Below, piece after piece: positions 7,953 through 16,134 of a stretch of 64,000 nt of DNA. The position numbers were made by a program, and so were the translations under genes. Under the pieces are notes generated by a model. It was not told the DNA's origin. It saw only the letters and a list, made by a program, of their open reading frames with translations, and did not search any database. Numbering within the stretch: the stretch's first letter is position 1; each line of letters opens with the position of its first letter. The DNA comes from Streptomyces abikoensis (GTDB taxonomy: Bacteria > Actinomycetota > Actinomycetes > Streptomycetales > Streptomycetaceae), in assembly GCF_014648775.1 (NCBI RefSeq), contig NZ_BMRT01000009.1:62001-126000 (forward strand). Reading direction: 5' to 3'.

Positions 7953-9524
7953 TCAGCCCGCCACCGAGGCCATCAGCTCGTCGATCGAGTCGTGGCGGAT
8001 CCGGTGCGCCGGGATCCCTATGCCGACCAGCGTGTCCACCCCGCTGCGGACCATCCCGGGCGGCCCGGAGAGATAGGCGTCGTAGGCGTTCCACGGACCG
8101 TACTTGCGGACGACCTGCGGCAGTTGCCCGCTCAGGCCGAGCGTGGGTCCGTCGGAGATCACTGGACGCACGGAGAGCCAGCGGTGCGACTTCTGCAGTC
8201 GCAGCATGGTGTCTATGTCGTAGAGGTCGTCATCATGACGGGCACCGTAGAAGACCTCGACGGGGCGACTGCGCCCATGCCGGACGACGTCCTCGACCAG
8301 TGCCTTGATCGGAGCGATGCCGGTGCCGCCGCCCAGACACAGCAGTCCGCTGTCGCTGCCGTGGTCGACGGTCATCGAGCCGGCCGGGGGGCCGAGCCGG
8401 ATGACGTCGCCCGGCCGGGCGCGATGGACCAGCGCACCCGAGACCCAGCCGGCCGGCACGGCCTTGATGTGGAAGGAGAGCAGGCCGTCCTCGCGCGGGG
8501 CGCAGGAGAAGGAGTAGTGCCGCCACACGCGTGGCCACCAGGGCGTCTCCACGCTCGCGTACTGGCCGGCGAGAAAGGGATAGGGCTGGTCGGGCCGTAC
8601 GGTCACGATGGCGACGTCCGGCGTGCGCGGCTCATGGCCGACGATCTCGGCCTGCCACCAGGGCGGCGAACTCCGCTCGTCCTCGGCGGCCGCGTCGATC
8701 ATGATCTGGGAGATGGCGGTGTAGACCCGCACCCACGCGGCCTGCGTGGCGTCGTTCCAGGTCCGGGAGGCGTGGCGGGCGAGCGCGTCGATCAGGCACT
8801 CCCCGACGGCGGGGTAGTGGGTGGGGGCGGTGCCGTACTTCCGGTGTCCCCGGCCGAGTTGGGAGAGGTAGGTGGTGAGGATCGCGGTGTCGTCGGCGTG
8901 GCGGGCGGCGGTGAGCAGCGCCTTGAACAGCCGGTCGCGCTGGACGTCCATGGCGGCGGGGAAGAGGGCGCGCAGCTCCGGCCGGCGGACGAAGAGCAGG
9001 GCGTAGAAGTACGAGGTGGTCTTGTCGGCGACGGGCTCGATCTCAGCCAGTGTGCGGCGGATCAACAGGGCGTCGGAGGACGGTGAGCCGCCGGGTGACG
9101 GGGCCTTCCCGCTACCGGGACACGTGGGGGGAGCGGCGGGCGCCGGGGGCGATGCGGGGGCTCGGGGCGGGGCCGGGGGGAGGGGTGGGGCCGCGGGGAG
9201 AGGCGGGACGAGGGGTGGGGCCGGGCGGCTCGCGGGGGGCTCTTCCGCCGGGCGTTCGTGTTCCCGCGCGTGCGTGCGGTACGCCAGCGGCTGCCAGCGG
9301 TCGCCCAGGGGTGAATGGTGCTCCTGGACCGGGGTCCGGGGGCGGACCGCGCCGGGCGCCTCCGCGAGCCCCTCCCCCGCGGCCGGTGACCCACCCGGCC
9401 CGTCCGGCGCCGGTAACTCCTCCGCCTCCGCCGTCCATGGCACCTCGGCCGGGGTGAACCGGTTCCTCTCGCCTCCCTGTCCGGACGCGCCGCCATGGGT
9501 CGGCGGGGTGGTCGGAGCGTTCAT
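7953..9524 (-). CDS. Flavohaemoprotein-like globin/reductase with long disordered N-terminus
   Basis: The 523-residue protein has a Pro/Ala-rich leader of about 150 residues, a globin domain (~150-280) and a ferredoxin-NADP reductase-like module. In the globin, the proximal His is in LGRGHRKYG and the HYPAVGE helix follows. The FAD site is RHYSFSCAP and the NAD(P) site GGGTGIAPIKAL. Flavohaemoproteins oxidise nitric oxide to nitrate with O2 and NADPH, protecting against nitrosative stress. Classical Hmp is about 400 residues, so the leader is an addition and may make this a protein of different role. The ATG at 9524 follows AGGCGAGG. No NsrR-type site was sought systematically. Confidence 0.87.
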   Translation of the reverse strand: MNAPTTPPTHGGASGQGGERNRFTPAEVPWTAEAEELPAPDGPGGSPAAGEGLAEAPGAVRPRTPVQEHHSPLGDRWQPLAYRTHAREHERPAEEPPASRPAPPLVPPLPAAPPLPPAPPRAPASPPAPAAPPTCPGSGKAPSPGGSPSSDALLIRRTLAEIEPVADKTTSYFYALLFVRRPELRALFPAAMDVQRDRLFKALLTAARHADDTAILTTYLSQLGRGHRKYGTAPTHYPAVGECLIDALARHASRTWNDATQAAWVRVYTAISQIMIDAAAEDERSSPPWWQAEIVGHEPRTPDVAIVTVRPDQPYPFLAGQYASVETPWWPRVWRHYSFSCAPREDGLLSFHIKAVPAGWVSGALVHRARPGDVIRLGPPAGSMTVDHGSDSGLLCLGGGTGIAPIKALVEDVVRHGRSRPVEVFYGARHDDDLYDIDTMLRLQKSHRWLSVRPVISDGPTLGLSGQLPQVVRKYGPWNAYDAYLSGPPGMVRSGVDTLVGIGIPAHRIRHDSIDELMASVAG

Positions 9525-9774
9525 GGTTGCCTCGCCTTGAGCGTTTCCCGGCCGGGCCGCGCGCTTCCGCCGAAGAGGGCGGGAAGGTTTCCGCGATTCC
9601 CCGCGCTGCTGATGAGTCGCTGTTCCCGTCCACGCAGCATGGCACCCCGGGTCCCCGATTCCGGGTGTCTTCCCGGAACTCCGGGTGATGGGGAGTCGGT
9701 TGAGGCTAGGCTGACCCGATCCGGTGCGGTGCGGGCCGACCGCACCCGCTCCTCCGGCTCACGGCCCGTGGCGG

Positions 9775-10407
9775 CTAGAGGCCGCCGCCGGCCAGCGCGT
9801 ACGCCTCCCGGAGGTCGAGGCCGTCGTACGCGTGCGAGGCGATGCCCCGCACATGGTGGTCGGCGTTGACCGCGACCGATACCGGCACCGCGGCGAAGAG
9901 CCGGGCGTCCGACATCGAGTCCCCGTAGGCCACGCAGTCGGCGCGGCCCAGCCCGTACCGCTCGCAGAGCTCGTCGGCGATCCGCACCTTCGCCGAGGCG
10001 TCGAGGATCCCCGCCGGGTCCACCGGGTCGCGGAAGGGCACGGAGGGCCAGCGCGAGCCGTGGGCCGCGTCGGCTCCCCAGTCCAGCAGGCGTTCGACGA
10101 AGAAACCCGGCGACAGGGAGATCACCGCGCAGCGCTCGCCGCCGGCCCGGATGGCGGCCCAGACCTCCCGGATCCCGGCCAGCCAGGGTGCGCCCTCGAA
10201 GGCTGCCGTGACCTGCGCTTCCGTCAGCTCGGCCCAGAGCTCCACGGCCAGTTGGGCGAACCGGGACGGCAGCAGCTCCCCCATGGCGAAGGCCCTCTCC
10301 AGCTCGCCGATCTCCTTCTCCAGGCCCAGCTGCCGGGATATCTCGACAGCCGCGGCCGAGCCGTGGATGAGCGTTCCGTCCAGGTCGAACAGGTGCAGTC
10401 TGGTCAT
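9775..10407 (-). CDS. HAD-superfamily phosphatase (SerB/HAD-IB type)
   Basis: The 210-residue HAD hydrolase has motif I FDLDGTLI near the N-terminus, a motif II Ser in AVISLSPG, the motif III Lys in SAKVRIADE and motif IV GDSMSDARLF. The set fits small-molecule phosphatases of the HAD-IB (phosphoserine phosphatase-like) group; the substrate cannot be specified. A GTG two codons upstream (10413) is an alternative start. It lies 38 bases upstream of an MFS gene on the same strand, in the order HAD after MFS in transcription, so the two may share an mRNA. Confidence 0.88.
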   Translation of the reverse strand: MTRLHLFDLDGTLIHGSAAAVEISRQLGLEKEIGELERAFAMGELLPSRFAQLAVELWAELTEAQVTAAFEGAPWLAGIREVWAAIRAGGERCAVISLSPGFFVERLLDWGADAAHGSRWPSVPFRDPVDPAGILDASAKVRIADELCERYGLGRADCVAYGDSMSDARLFAAVPVSVAVNADHHVRGIASHAYDGLDLREAYALAGGGL

Positions 10408-10445
10408 GACCACCGAGCCTAGGCGTTCGGGATCGGGCTCGGACG

Positions 10446-11711
10446 TCAGCGGCCGGCCGCCACGCGCCCCGCACCCTTCGCGTCAGCCGCGTCCACCGTG
10501 CCCGCCGCGTCCGCCGTGTCGGAGAGCACCGGCTTCGGCCCCGAGGCCACGATCCGCCCGCCCCGGCCCTCGCGCCGCTCCAGCGACGCGGAGAGCAGGG
10601 CGAGGAGCAGCGCGGCGGCGGCCATCCCGGCGCCGACCCAGTTGGGCGCGGTGTAGCCGAATCCGGCGGATATCACGAGGCCACCGAGCCAGGCGGCCAT
10701 GGCGTTGCCCAGGTTGAAGGCGCCGATGTTGACGGCGGAGGCGAGCGTGGGGGCGTCGGCGGTCTGGTCCAGGACCCGCTTCTGGAGGGGCGGCACGGTG
10801 GCGAAGCCGAAGGCGCCGATGAGCGGGATGACGACCGCGGTCGCGATCTTGTCGTGGGCGGCGAGGGGCAGCAGGGCGAGCAGGATCGCGAGCCCGCCGA
10901 GGGCGGTGAAGAGCATGGGCATCAGCGCGCGGTCCGCGTACTTGCCGCCTATCAGGTTGCCCACCAGCATGCCGAGGCCGAAGAGGACGAGCAGCCAGGT
11001 GACGGACGAGGGCGCGTAACCGGCGACGTCGGTGACCAGCGGGGCCAGGTAGGTGCTCATGGTGAAGACGCCGCCGAAGCCGAGGACGGTCATCGCCATG
11101 GCGAGCAGCACCTGGGGGTTGCGGAAGGCGGCCGTCTCGCCGCTGAGCCGGGTCCGCTCGGGGCGCGGCTGGTGGGGCACGAGGGCCGCGATGCCCAGGA
11201 CGGCGAGCACGCCCAGCCCGGCGATGATCAGGAAGGTGACCCGCCAGCCCGCGTTCTGGCCGACGAGGGTGCCCAGGGGCACGCCCACCACGGTCGAGGT
11301 GGTGAGCCCGGTGAACATCATCGCTATCGCGCCCGCCTTCTTCTGCGGGGCGACGAGCCCGGCGGCCACGATCGCGCCGATGCCGAAGAACGCGCCGTGC
11401 GCGAGCGAGGCGACGATGCGCCCGGCGAGCATGACCCCGAAGACGGGTGCGGCGGCCGAGATCACGTTCCCCGCAACGAACAGGCCCATCAGGGCCATCA
11501 GCATCGTCTTGCGTGCGACGCGGCCGCCGACGACGGCGAGAACCGGGGCGCCGACGACGACGCCGAGGGCGTAGCCGGTGGTCAGGAGGCCGGCCGTCGG
11601 GATCGAGACCCCGAAGTCCGCGGCGATGTCGGGGAGCAGTCCCGAGGTGACGAATTCGGTGGTGCCGATTCCGAAGGCGCCGATGGCGAGCGCCAGCAGG
11701 GCGAGGGGCAT
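10446..11711 (-). CDS. MFS drug-efflux-type transporter (DHA1)
   Basis: The 421-residue transporter has 12 predicted helices, starting MPLALLALAIGAFGIGTTEF. This opening, with TSGLLPDIAADFGVS and GYALGVVVGAPVLA, is typical of DHA1 arabinose/chloramphenicol-type exporters (AraJ/Cmx-like). The ATG at 11711 follows AAGGA. A MarR regulator is divergently transcribed from 11923, and the shared 211-base region has repeated TTGCA elements, so the exporter is probably MarR-controlled. The substrate is unknown. Confidence 0.92.
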   Translation of the reverse strand: MPLALLALAIGAFGIGTTEFVTSGLLPDIAADFGVSIPTAGLLTTGYALGVVVGAPVLAVVGGRVARKTMLMALMGLFVAGNVISAAAPVFGVMLAGRIVASLAHGAFFGIGAIVAAGLVAPQKKAGAIAMMFTGLTTSTVVGVPLGTLVGQNAGWRVTFLIIAGLGVLAVLGIAALVPHQPRPERTRLSGETAAFRNPQVLLAMAMTVLGFGGVFTMSTYLAPLVTDVAGYAPSSVTWLLVLFGLGMLVGNLIGGKYADRALMPMLFTALGGLAILLALLPLAAHDKIATAVVIPLIGAFGFATVPPLQKRVLDQTADAPTLASAVNIGAFNLGNAMAAWLGGLVISAGFGYTAPNWVGAGMAAAALLLALLSASLERREGRGGRIVASGPKPVLSDTADAAGTVDAADAKGAGRVAAGR

Positions 11712-11794
11712 GGAGGGTCCTTCGTACGGGATCGAGGCAGGGGAGACCTTCCGGCCAGGTGGTTGTGGCCGACTTCTACCGGCCTCCACAATAA

Positions 11795-11831
11795 TTGCAG
11801 ACGCATTTACTTGCAAGCGCGGGCTATTGCA
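11795..11831. promoter_or_regulatory. Putative MarR operator: three TTGCA repeats at 16-base spacing
   Basis: In the MFS/marR divergent region TTGCA occurs at 11795-11799, 11811-11815 and 11827-11831, each exactly 16 bases apart. The middle copy is the palindrome TTGCAA. The region is AT-rich relative to its surroundings. The location suggests an operator for the divergently encoded MarR protein, but this is inference. Confidence 0.5.
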
Positions 11832-11922
11832 GAGGGGAGATACGCTGGTAGTGACCGCACGGCCACGTGCGGACGGCGCGCTCGGACGGCACACCCGGAC
11901 GTCCCCGAAGGAGGGCTCACCC

Positions 11923-12387
11923 ATGTCCCGCACCCTGGATCCCGCCCTGGCCGGCCTGGCGCAGGGCTGGTGCGCACTCTCGGCGCTGCACAGCCGGATC
12001 GAGGCGCACATAGAGCGCGCCCTGCAGAACCGTCACGAGCTGAGCGTGCGCGAATTCTCCGTGCTCGACGTCCTCAACCGCCAGCACAACGGCGAGGGCG
12101 GCCACCTGCGGATGAACGAGGTGGCGGACGCCGTCGTCCTCAGCCAGTCCGCGACGACGCGCCTGGTGACCCGCCTCGAGGACCGCGGCCTGCTGACGCG
12201 CTACCTCTGCCTCACCGACCGGCGCGGGATCTACACCGACGTCACGGACGCGGGCCGCGCCCTCCTCGAAGAGGCTCGCCCCACCAACGACGCGGCCCTG
12301 CGCGAGGCGCTGGACGAGGCCGCGAACCGGACCGAGCTCGCCCCGCTGGTCGCCGCGGTGGAGTCCCTCGCCCCCGCCGCCCCGTAA
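11923..12387 (+). CDS. MarR-family transcriptional regulator
   Basis: The 154-residue winged-helix protein shows SVREFSVLDVL in the dimer/HTH lead, MNEVADAVVLSQSATTRLVTRLEDRGLL as the recognition helix, and the wing DRRGIYTDVTDAG. The ATG at 11923 is preceded by AAGGAGG. MarR proteins usually repress their own gene and a divergent exporter, and release DNA on binding a small aromatic compound. Here the divergent gene is a drug-type MFS exporter, matching that pattern. No redox-sensing Cys is evident, so a ligand sensor is more likely than an OhrR-type one. Confidence 0.92.
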   Translation: MSRTLDPALAGLAQGWCALSALHSRIEAHIERALQNRHELSVREFSVLDVLNRQHNGEGGHLRMNEVADAVVLSQSATTRLVTRLEDRGLLTRYLCLTDRRGIYTDVTDAGRALLEEARPTNDAALREALDEAANRTELAPLVAAVESLAPAAP

Positions 12388-12492
12388 CCACCGGCCCGAG
12401 GTAACCGCCGGCCCGAGCCACGCCGCCCCCTGTCGGCCGCCGGGCCGGTCGCACTCGGCGGCCCGGCAGGTCGCACTCAGCTGCCGGGGCGG

Positions 12493-13242
12493 TCACATCT
12501 CGCGTGCGCGCGCCCGTTCCCGGTGCGCCTTCTGACGGCAGGCCGCGGCGCAGTACCGGGCGGGCCGGCCCGTACGAGCGGCGGCCACCGGCCCACCGCA
12601 TACGGCACACCGGGTTTCGTTACGGTCCGGGGCGGGATTCGCGGGGAGTTTCGTCACATGCCGCCCCGGTCGGAGGCTGTCGCACGCCAGCGCGGTCATC
12701 CTGCCCGGCGCCGTCCCCGGCCCGCGCCGCTGCTCCATCGACAGACACCCCACGAGCAGGGCCGTCACATCACCGACGGACACGTCCTTCCGTACCGCGC
12801 CTGCCTGTTGGGCCCGTTCCAGCAGGACGGCGAGAGCGTCCCGGAAGTCCGCCTCGACCCCGGGGGAGGGCTCGAAACTGCCCTCCAGCGCGTCGCACAG
12901 GCCCTTGTTCCGCACGGACAGCCGCACCACAGCCGCCAGATAGCGGTAGAACACCCGCCCGGGGTCTTCCGCGTGCGCCAACTCCCGCGCCGTATCGGTG
13001 AAGAGCCGCACCCGGTCCACGACCGTGGCCCTGAACAGGGCTTCCTTGGACGGGAAATGGCGGTAGACGGTCCCCGCCCCCACCCCGGCCCGGCGCGCGA
13101 TCTCACCCAGCGGCACCGCCAACCCCTGCTCCTCGAAGGCCGATCGGGCTGCCTGGAGGACCAGCGCGCGGTTGCGGCGGGCGTCCGAACGCAGCGGCTG
13201 AGAGACCGGTGAGGCGGTCGTCGGGGTCCTGCGCCGAGCCAT
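12493..13242 (-). CDS. TetR-family regulator with C-terminal four-cysteine zinc-finger tail
   Basis: The 249-residue protein has an N-terminal TetR HTH (~25-70: LGEIARRAGVGAGTVYRHFPSKEALF) and a ligand/dimer domain ending about residue 195. A separate tail follows with CAVCGG...ARYCAAACRQKAHRERARARE, i.e. CxxC-x14-CxxxC and then a basic helix. TetR proteins of this subgroup normally stop before that tail; similar RPARYC-x3-C-rich modules occur as separate actinobacterial proteins (from memory). The tail could bind zinc or nucleic acid. The frame is continuous with no frameshift signs. The start at 13242 is ATG with GGAG about 14 bases upstream. Confidence 0.85.
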   Translation of the reverse strand: MARRRTPTTASPVSQPLRSDARRNRALVLQAARSAFEEQGLAVPLGEIARRAGVGAGTVYRHFPSKEALFRATVVDRVRLFTDTARELAHAEDPGRVFYRYLAAVVRLSVRNKGLCDALEGSFEPSPGVEADFRDALAVLLERAQQAGAVRKDVSVGDVTALLVGCLSMEQRRGPGTAPGRMTALACDSLRPGRHVTKLPANPAPDRNETRCAVCGGPVAAARTGRPARYCAAACRQKAHRERARAREM

Positions 13243-13373
13243 GCGCCTGGGTCTCCGGAGGGCTGGGAGGGAAACGGGATCGAGGTTCCGATTCTATCCG
13301 CGCGAATGAGCGAGGACCTGCAGCGCCATACCGGGACAAAAGCCAACGTGAAGCAGAAGCCGGGAAAACAAAG

Positions 13374-13408
13374 AGCCGCCGCCGGCGCGTGAAGCGCCGA
13401 CGGCGGCT
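13374..13408 (-). terminator. Hairpin terminator of the aminotransferase gene
   Basis: AGCCGCCGCCGGCGC (13374-13388) pairs with GCGCCGACGGCGGCT (13394-13408) with one mismatch around a 5-base loop. On the - strand the hairpin is followed by CTTTGTTTT, giving a fairly classical rho-independent terminator 40 bases after the aminotransferase stop. Confidence 0.85.
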
Positions 13409-13447
13409 CGATGCGGTGACGCGGCCCGGCACGGCCGCGCCGCACGG

Positions 13448-14575
13448 TCAGCCGGAGATCACCGCGTCCCAGGCCTTGCTCGCGGCCGCCAGGGCACCGT
13501 CCTCGTCCGCGACCGGGACGCCCAGGGCGCGCAGCCCCGCGGCGAGCGCCGTCAGCGAGTCGAGCACGACCTCCCGGTCCGCGTCGAGGCCGTAGTGGTT
13601 GACCCGGATCATCTCCGTCGCCAGCGTGCCCCCGGCCGCCTGGACGGGCACGGACGCGTCGGCCGCCAGGGCGGCCGCCACGATGTCGCGGGCGTCGACG
13701 CCGTCGGGCGCGCGCAGCGTGGTGGCGACGGGCGCGGCGTCCTCGTCGCGAATGACGTAGGGCGCGAGGGCGCCCAGCGCCCGTACGCCCGCGCGCGTGG
13801 CGGCGGAGGCGGCGCGGTGGCGGGCGATCACGCCGTCCAGGCCGTCCGCGGTGATGCGGTCGGCGGCCTGCTCCAGCGCGAGCATCTCCAGCTGGGCCGG
13901 CGCGTGCGGGAGGGCGGCGCGGCCGCCGTCGATCCAGCGCTCCTTCCAGTCCAGCAGGGAGAGGTAGGAGCGGCGCGGCGCCTGCTCGTTGGCGGCGATG
14001 CGCTCCCAGGCGCGGGCGCTCACGGAGACGACGGAGACTCCCGCCGGGCCCGCCATGGCCTTCTGGCCGCCGATGACGCACAGGTCGACGCCCCACTCGT
14101 CGGTGAGCAGCGGCTCGGCGGCGATGGAGGCGACGGCGTCCAGCATCAGCAGGGCGCCGTGCTCACGGACGACCGCGGCGATCTCGGCGACGGGGTTGGT
14201 GTTGCCGGTCGCCGCCTCGGCGTGCACCAGGCTGACGAAGTCGATCGTGGGGTTCGCGCGCAGCGCCTCGGCCACCTGCTCGGCGGTGACCGCCCCGCTG
14301 AACGGCGCGCTCACGGTCACCACTTCGGCGCCGCAGGAGCGCAGCCAGCCGCCGAAGGTCTCGCCGTACGGGCCGGTGATGATGTTCAGCGCGGTGCTGC
14401 CGGGCCGCACGGCCGAGCGGATGCACGCCTCCAGCGGGAGCAGTGCCTCGCCCTGCATGGCGACGACGGTCTCGCGCGTGCGCATCAGCGCCGCGACCTT
14501 GTCCTCGATCCGAGCGAAGTGGCCCGCGCCGAGGGGCGCGAAGTCGAGCAGGTCCGGTGCGGTGTTCGCGGTCAC
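13448..14575 (-). CDS. PLP-dependent aminotransferase, class V (alanine-glyoxylate type)
   Basis: The 375-residue class V aminotransferase has GPYGETFGGWLRS binding the cofactor phosphate side, DAVASIAAEPL with the cofactor-contacting Asp, and CVIGGQKAMAGPAG with the Schiff-base Lys. C-terminal NHYGLDADREVVL resembles serine-glyoxylate/alanine-glyoxylate aminotransferases. The precise substrate is uncertain. The GTG at 14575 is preceded by GGAAGG. The gene is followed by a clear terminator. It lies 92 bases downstream of the serine hydrolase gene and may be transcribed with it. Confidence 0.88.
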   Translation of the reverse strand: MTANTAPDLLDFAPLGAGHFARIEDKVAALMRTRETVVAMQGEALLPLEACIRSAVRPGSTALNIITGPYGETFGGWLRSCGAEVVTVSAPFSGAVTAEQVAEALRANPTIDFVSLVHAEAATGNTNPVAEIAAVVREHGALLMLDAVASIAAEPLLTDEWGVDLCVIGGQKAMAGPAGVSVVSVSARAWERIAANEQAPRRSYLSLLDWKERWIDGGRAALPHAPAQLEMLALEQAADRITADGLDGVIARHRAASAATRAGVRALGALAPYVIRDEDAAPVATTLRAPDGVDARDIVAAALAADASVPVQAAGGTLATEMIRVNHYGLDADREVVLDSLTALAAGLRALGVPVADEDGALAAASKAWDAVISG

Positions 14576-14667
14576 GGTGCCTTCCAGGGGATGTCGCGCC
14601 GCGTCGCGGCGCCCGCCAATCTCCTGCCGACTCTACGTCCGCACCCCCGGCCATGCCGACAATCCGA

Positions 14668-16077
14668 CTATCGCCAGCCACCCGTGTCGACGCCGCCCGG
14701 CACCGCGCCCCCGGGCTCGTAGGGCTCACGGGTGAAGACGAAGGTGCCGAGGTCGAGATGGCTCACCGTGCCGTCCTCGCGGCGCACGGCCCGCAGGGTC
14801 TCCCCCGCGTAGTAGCCGTCGAGCCCCGTCCAGGTGCCGTCCTCCTCGGCGCGGAAGCGCGCGGCGCGCCCGCCGTTGCCCACGGGGCCCAGGCGCAGCG
14901 CCCGGTCGGCTTCCAGGCGCAGGACGAACGGGGTGGCGCCCCAGTACCAGGGCCCGGTCAGCTCCAGCAGGGCCGGGTCCACGCCGTCGAGCGGACGCCA
15001 GGGCTCCGGGATCCGGGGCTCGTGCTCCACGACCGTGCGCACGAGGTCCGTCACGACGGGGACCAGGCCGAAGAACGAGGTGAGGTTGCTCAGCGCCACG
15101 GCCGCGACGCCCTCGGCGGGGTCGGCCCACAGCGACGCCACGAAGCCCGGCATGCTGCCCGTGTGCCCGCACAGGACCCGGCCGTCATGGCGCGTCAGCT
15201 GGAGGCCCAGGCCGTAGGCGCCCGTCCAGTCCGGCCCTTGGGGCTCGGTCCGCGGCGTCCGCATCTCCGCCACCGTGCTCGCCCCCAGCACCCGGTCGTC
15301 GCCGTTCAGCAGGAACTCCGCGAAGCGGCACAGGTCGGCGGCCGTGGACCAGAGCTGACCGGCGGGCGCCATGCGCCCGGTGTCCACCGCGGGCTCCGGG
15401 AGCAGCACGTCCGCCCAGGGATGCACGGCCCGGCCCTCGGCGTACGGCGCCTCGGGGCCGAGGGTCGTACGCGCCATGCCCAGCGGCAGCAGCACCTCCC
15501 GGCGCAGCACCTCGTACCAGTGCTCACCGCGCAGCCGCTCCACCAGCGCGCCGAGCAGCGCGTATCCGGGGTTGGAGTAGTGGTGCAGGCGCCCTGCGGG
15601 ATGGCGCTGGGGGCGCTCGCCGAAGATGTCCGCGAGCTCGGGGCGCAGAGCGCCGTCCGTGCGCTCCCACCAGGGGCCGCGCGCCTCCGCCGCCAGTCCC
15701 GAGCTGTGCGACAGCAGTTGGGCGATGGTCGCCCGGCCGCCCTCGGGCGTGTCGAGGTACGTCCCGAGCGGCTCGTCGAGGTCGATCAGCCCCTCGTCAC
15801 GCAGCCGCATGACGAGGACGGCGACGAGGGACTTGGTGATCGAGCCGATCCGGTACTGCGTGTCGGCACCGGGGATCTCCCCGGCCACGTCCCCCCGCCC
15901 GGCGGACCACACCATGCGCCCGTTCCGCGTCACCGCGCCCACCAGCGAGGGCGCACGGCCCTCGGCCTGGCAGGTGGCGACCCGGTGCAGCAGCGCGCGC
16001 CGGGTGGCCGGGAGGAGCTCGTCGAGGGGGGCGGCGTCCGGGAGCTCTTGCTTGGGCACTTCGCACGAGACAGTCAT
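14668..16077 (-). CDS. Beta-lactamase-family serine hydrolase
   Basis: The 469-residue protein belongs to the class C beta-lactamase/DD-peptidase/esterase fold. The catalytic SxxK is SITKSL, the second motif YSNPGY (YxN), and the third HTGSMPG (HxG). An extra C-terminal beta domain of about 120 residues ends ...FVFTREPYEPGG. No signal peptide is evident from the ATG at 16077, so it is probably cytoplasmic and an esterase or peptidase rather than a drug-resistance enzyme. An alternative upstream start at 16122 adds 15 residues. AGGG lies about 10 bases before the chosen ATG. Confidence 0.88.
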   Translation of the reverse strand: MTVSCEVPKQELPDAAPLDELLPATRRALLHRVATCQAEGRAPSLVGAVTRNGRMVWSAGRGDVAGEIPGADTQYRIGSITKSLVAVLVMRLRDEGLIDLDEPLGTYLDTPEGGRATIAQLLSHSSGLAAEARGPWWERTDGALRPELADIFGERPQRHPAGRLHHYSNPGYALLGALVERLRGEHWYEVLRREVLLPLGMARTTLGPEAPYAEGRAVHPWADVLLPEPAVDTGRMAPAGQLWSTAADLCRFAEFLLNGDDRVLGASTVAEMRTPRTEPQGPDWTGAYGLGLQLTRHDGRVLCGHTGSMPGFVASLWADPAEGVAAVALSNLTSFFGLVPVVTDLVRTVVEHEPRIPEPWRPLDGVDPALLELTGPWYWGATPFVLRLEADRALRLGPVGNGGRAARFRAEEDGTWTGLDGYYAGETLRAVRREDGTVSHLDLGTFVFTREPYEPGGAVPGGVDTGGWR

Positions 16078-16134
16078 GTCCCGCACCCTAGCCAGGCGTT
16101 CTCCCCGGACACCGAAGGGCATCCACCGTTCCGA

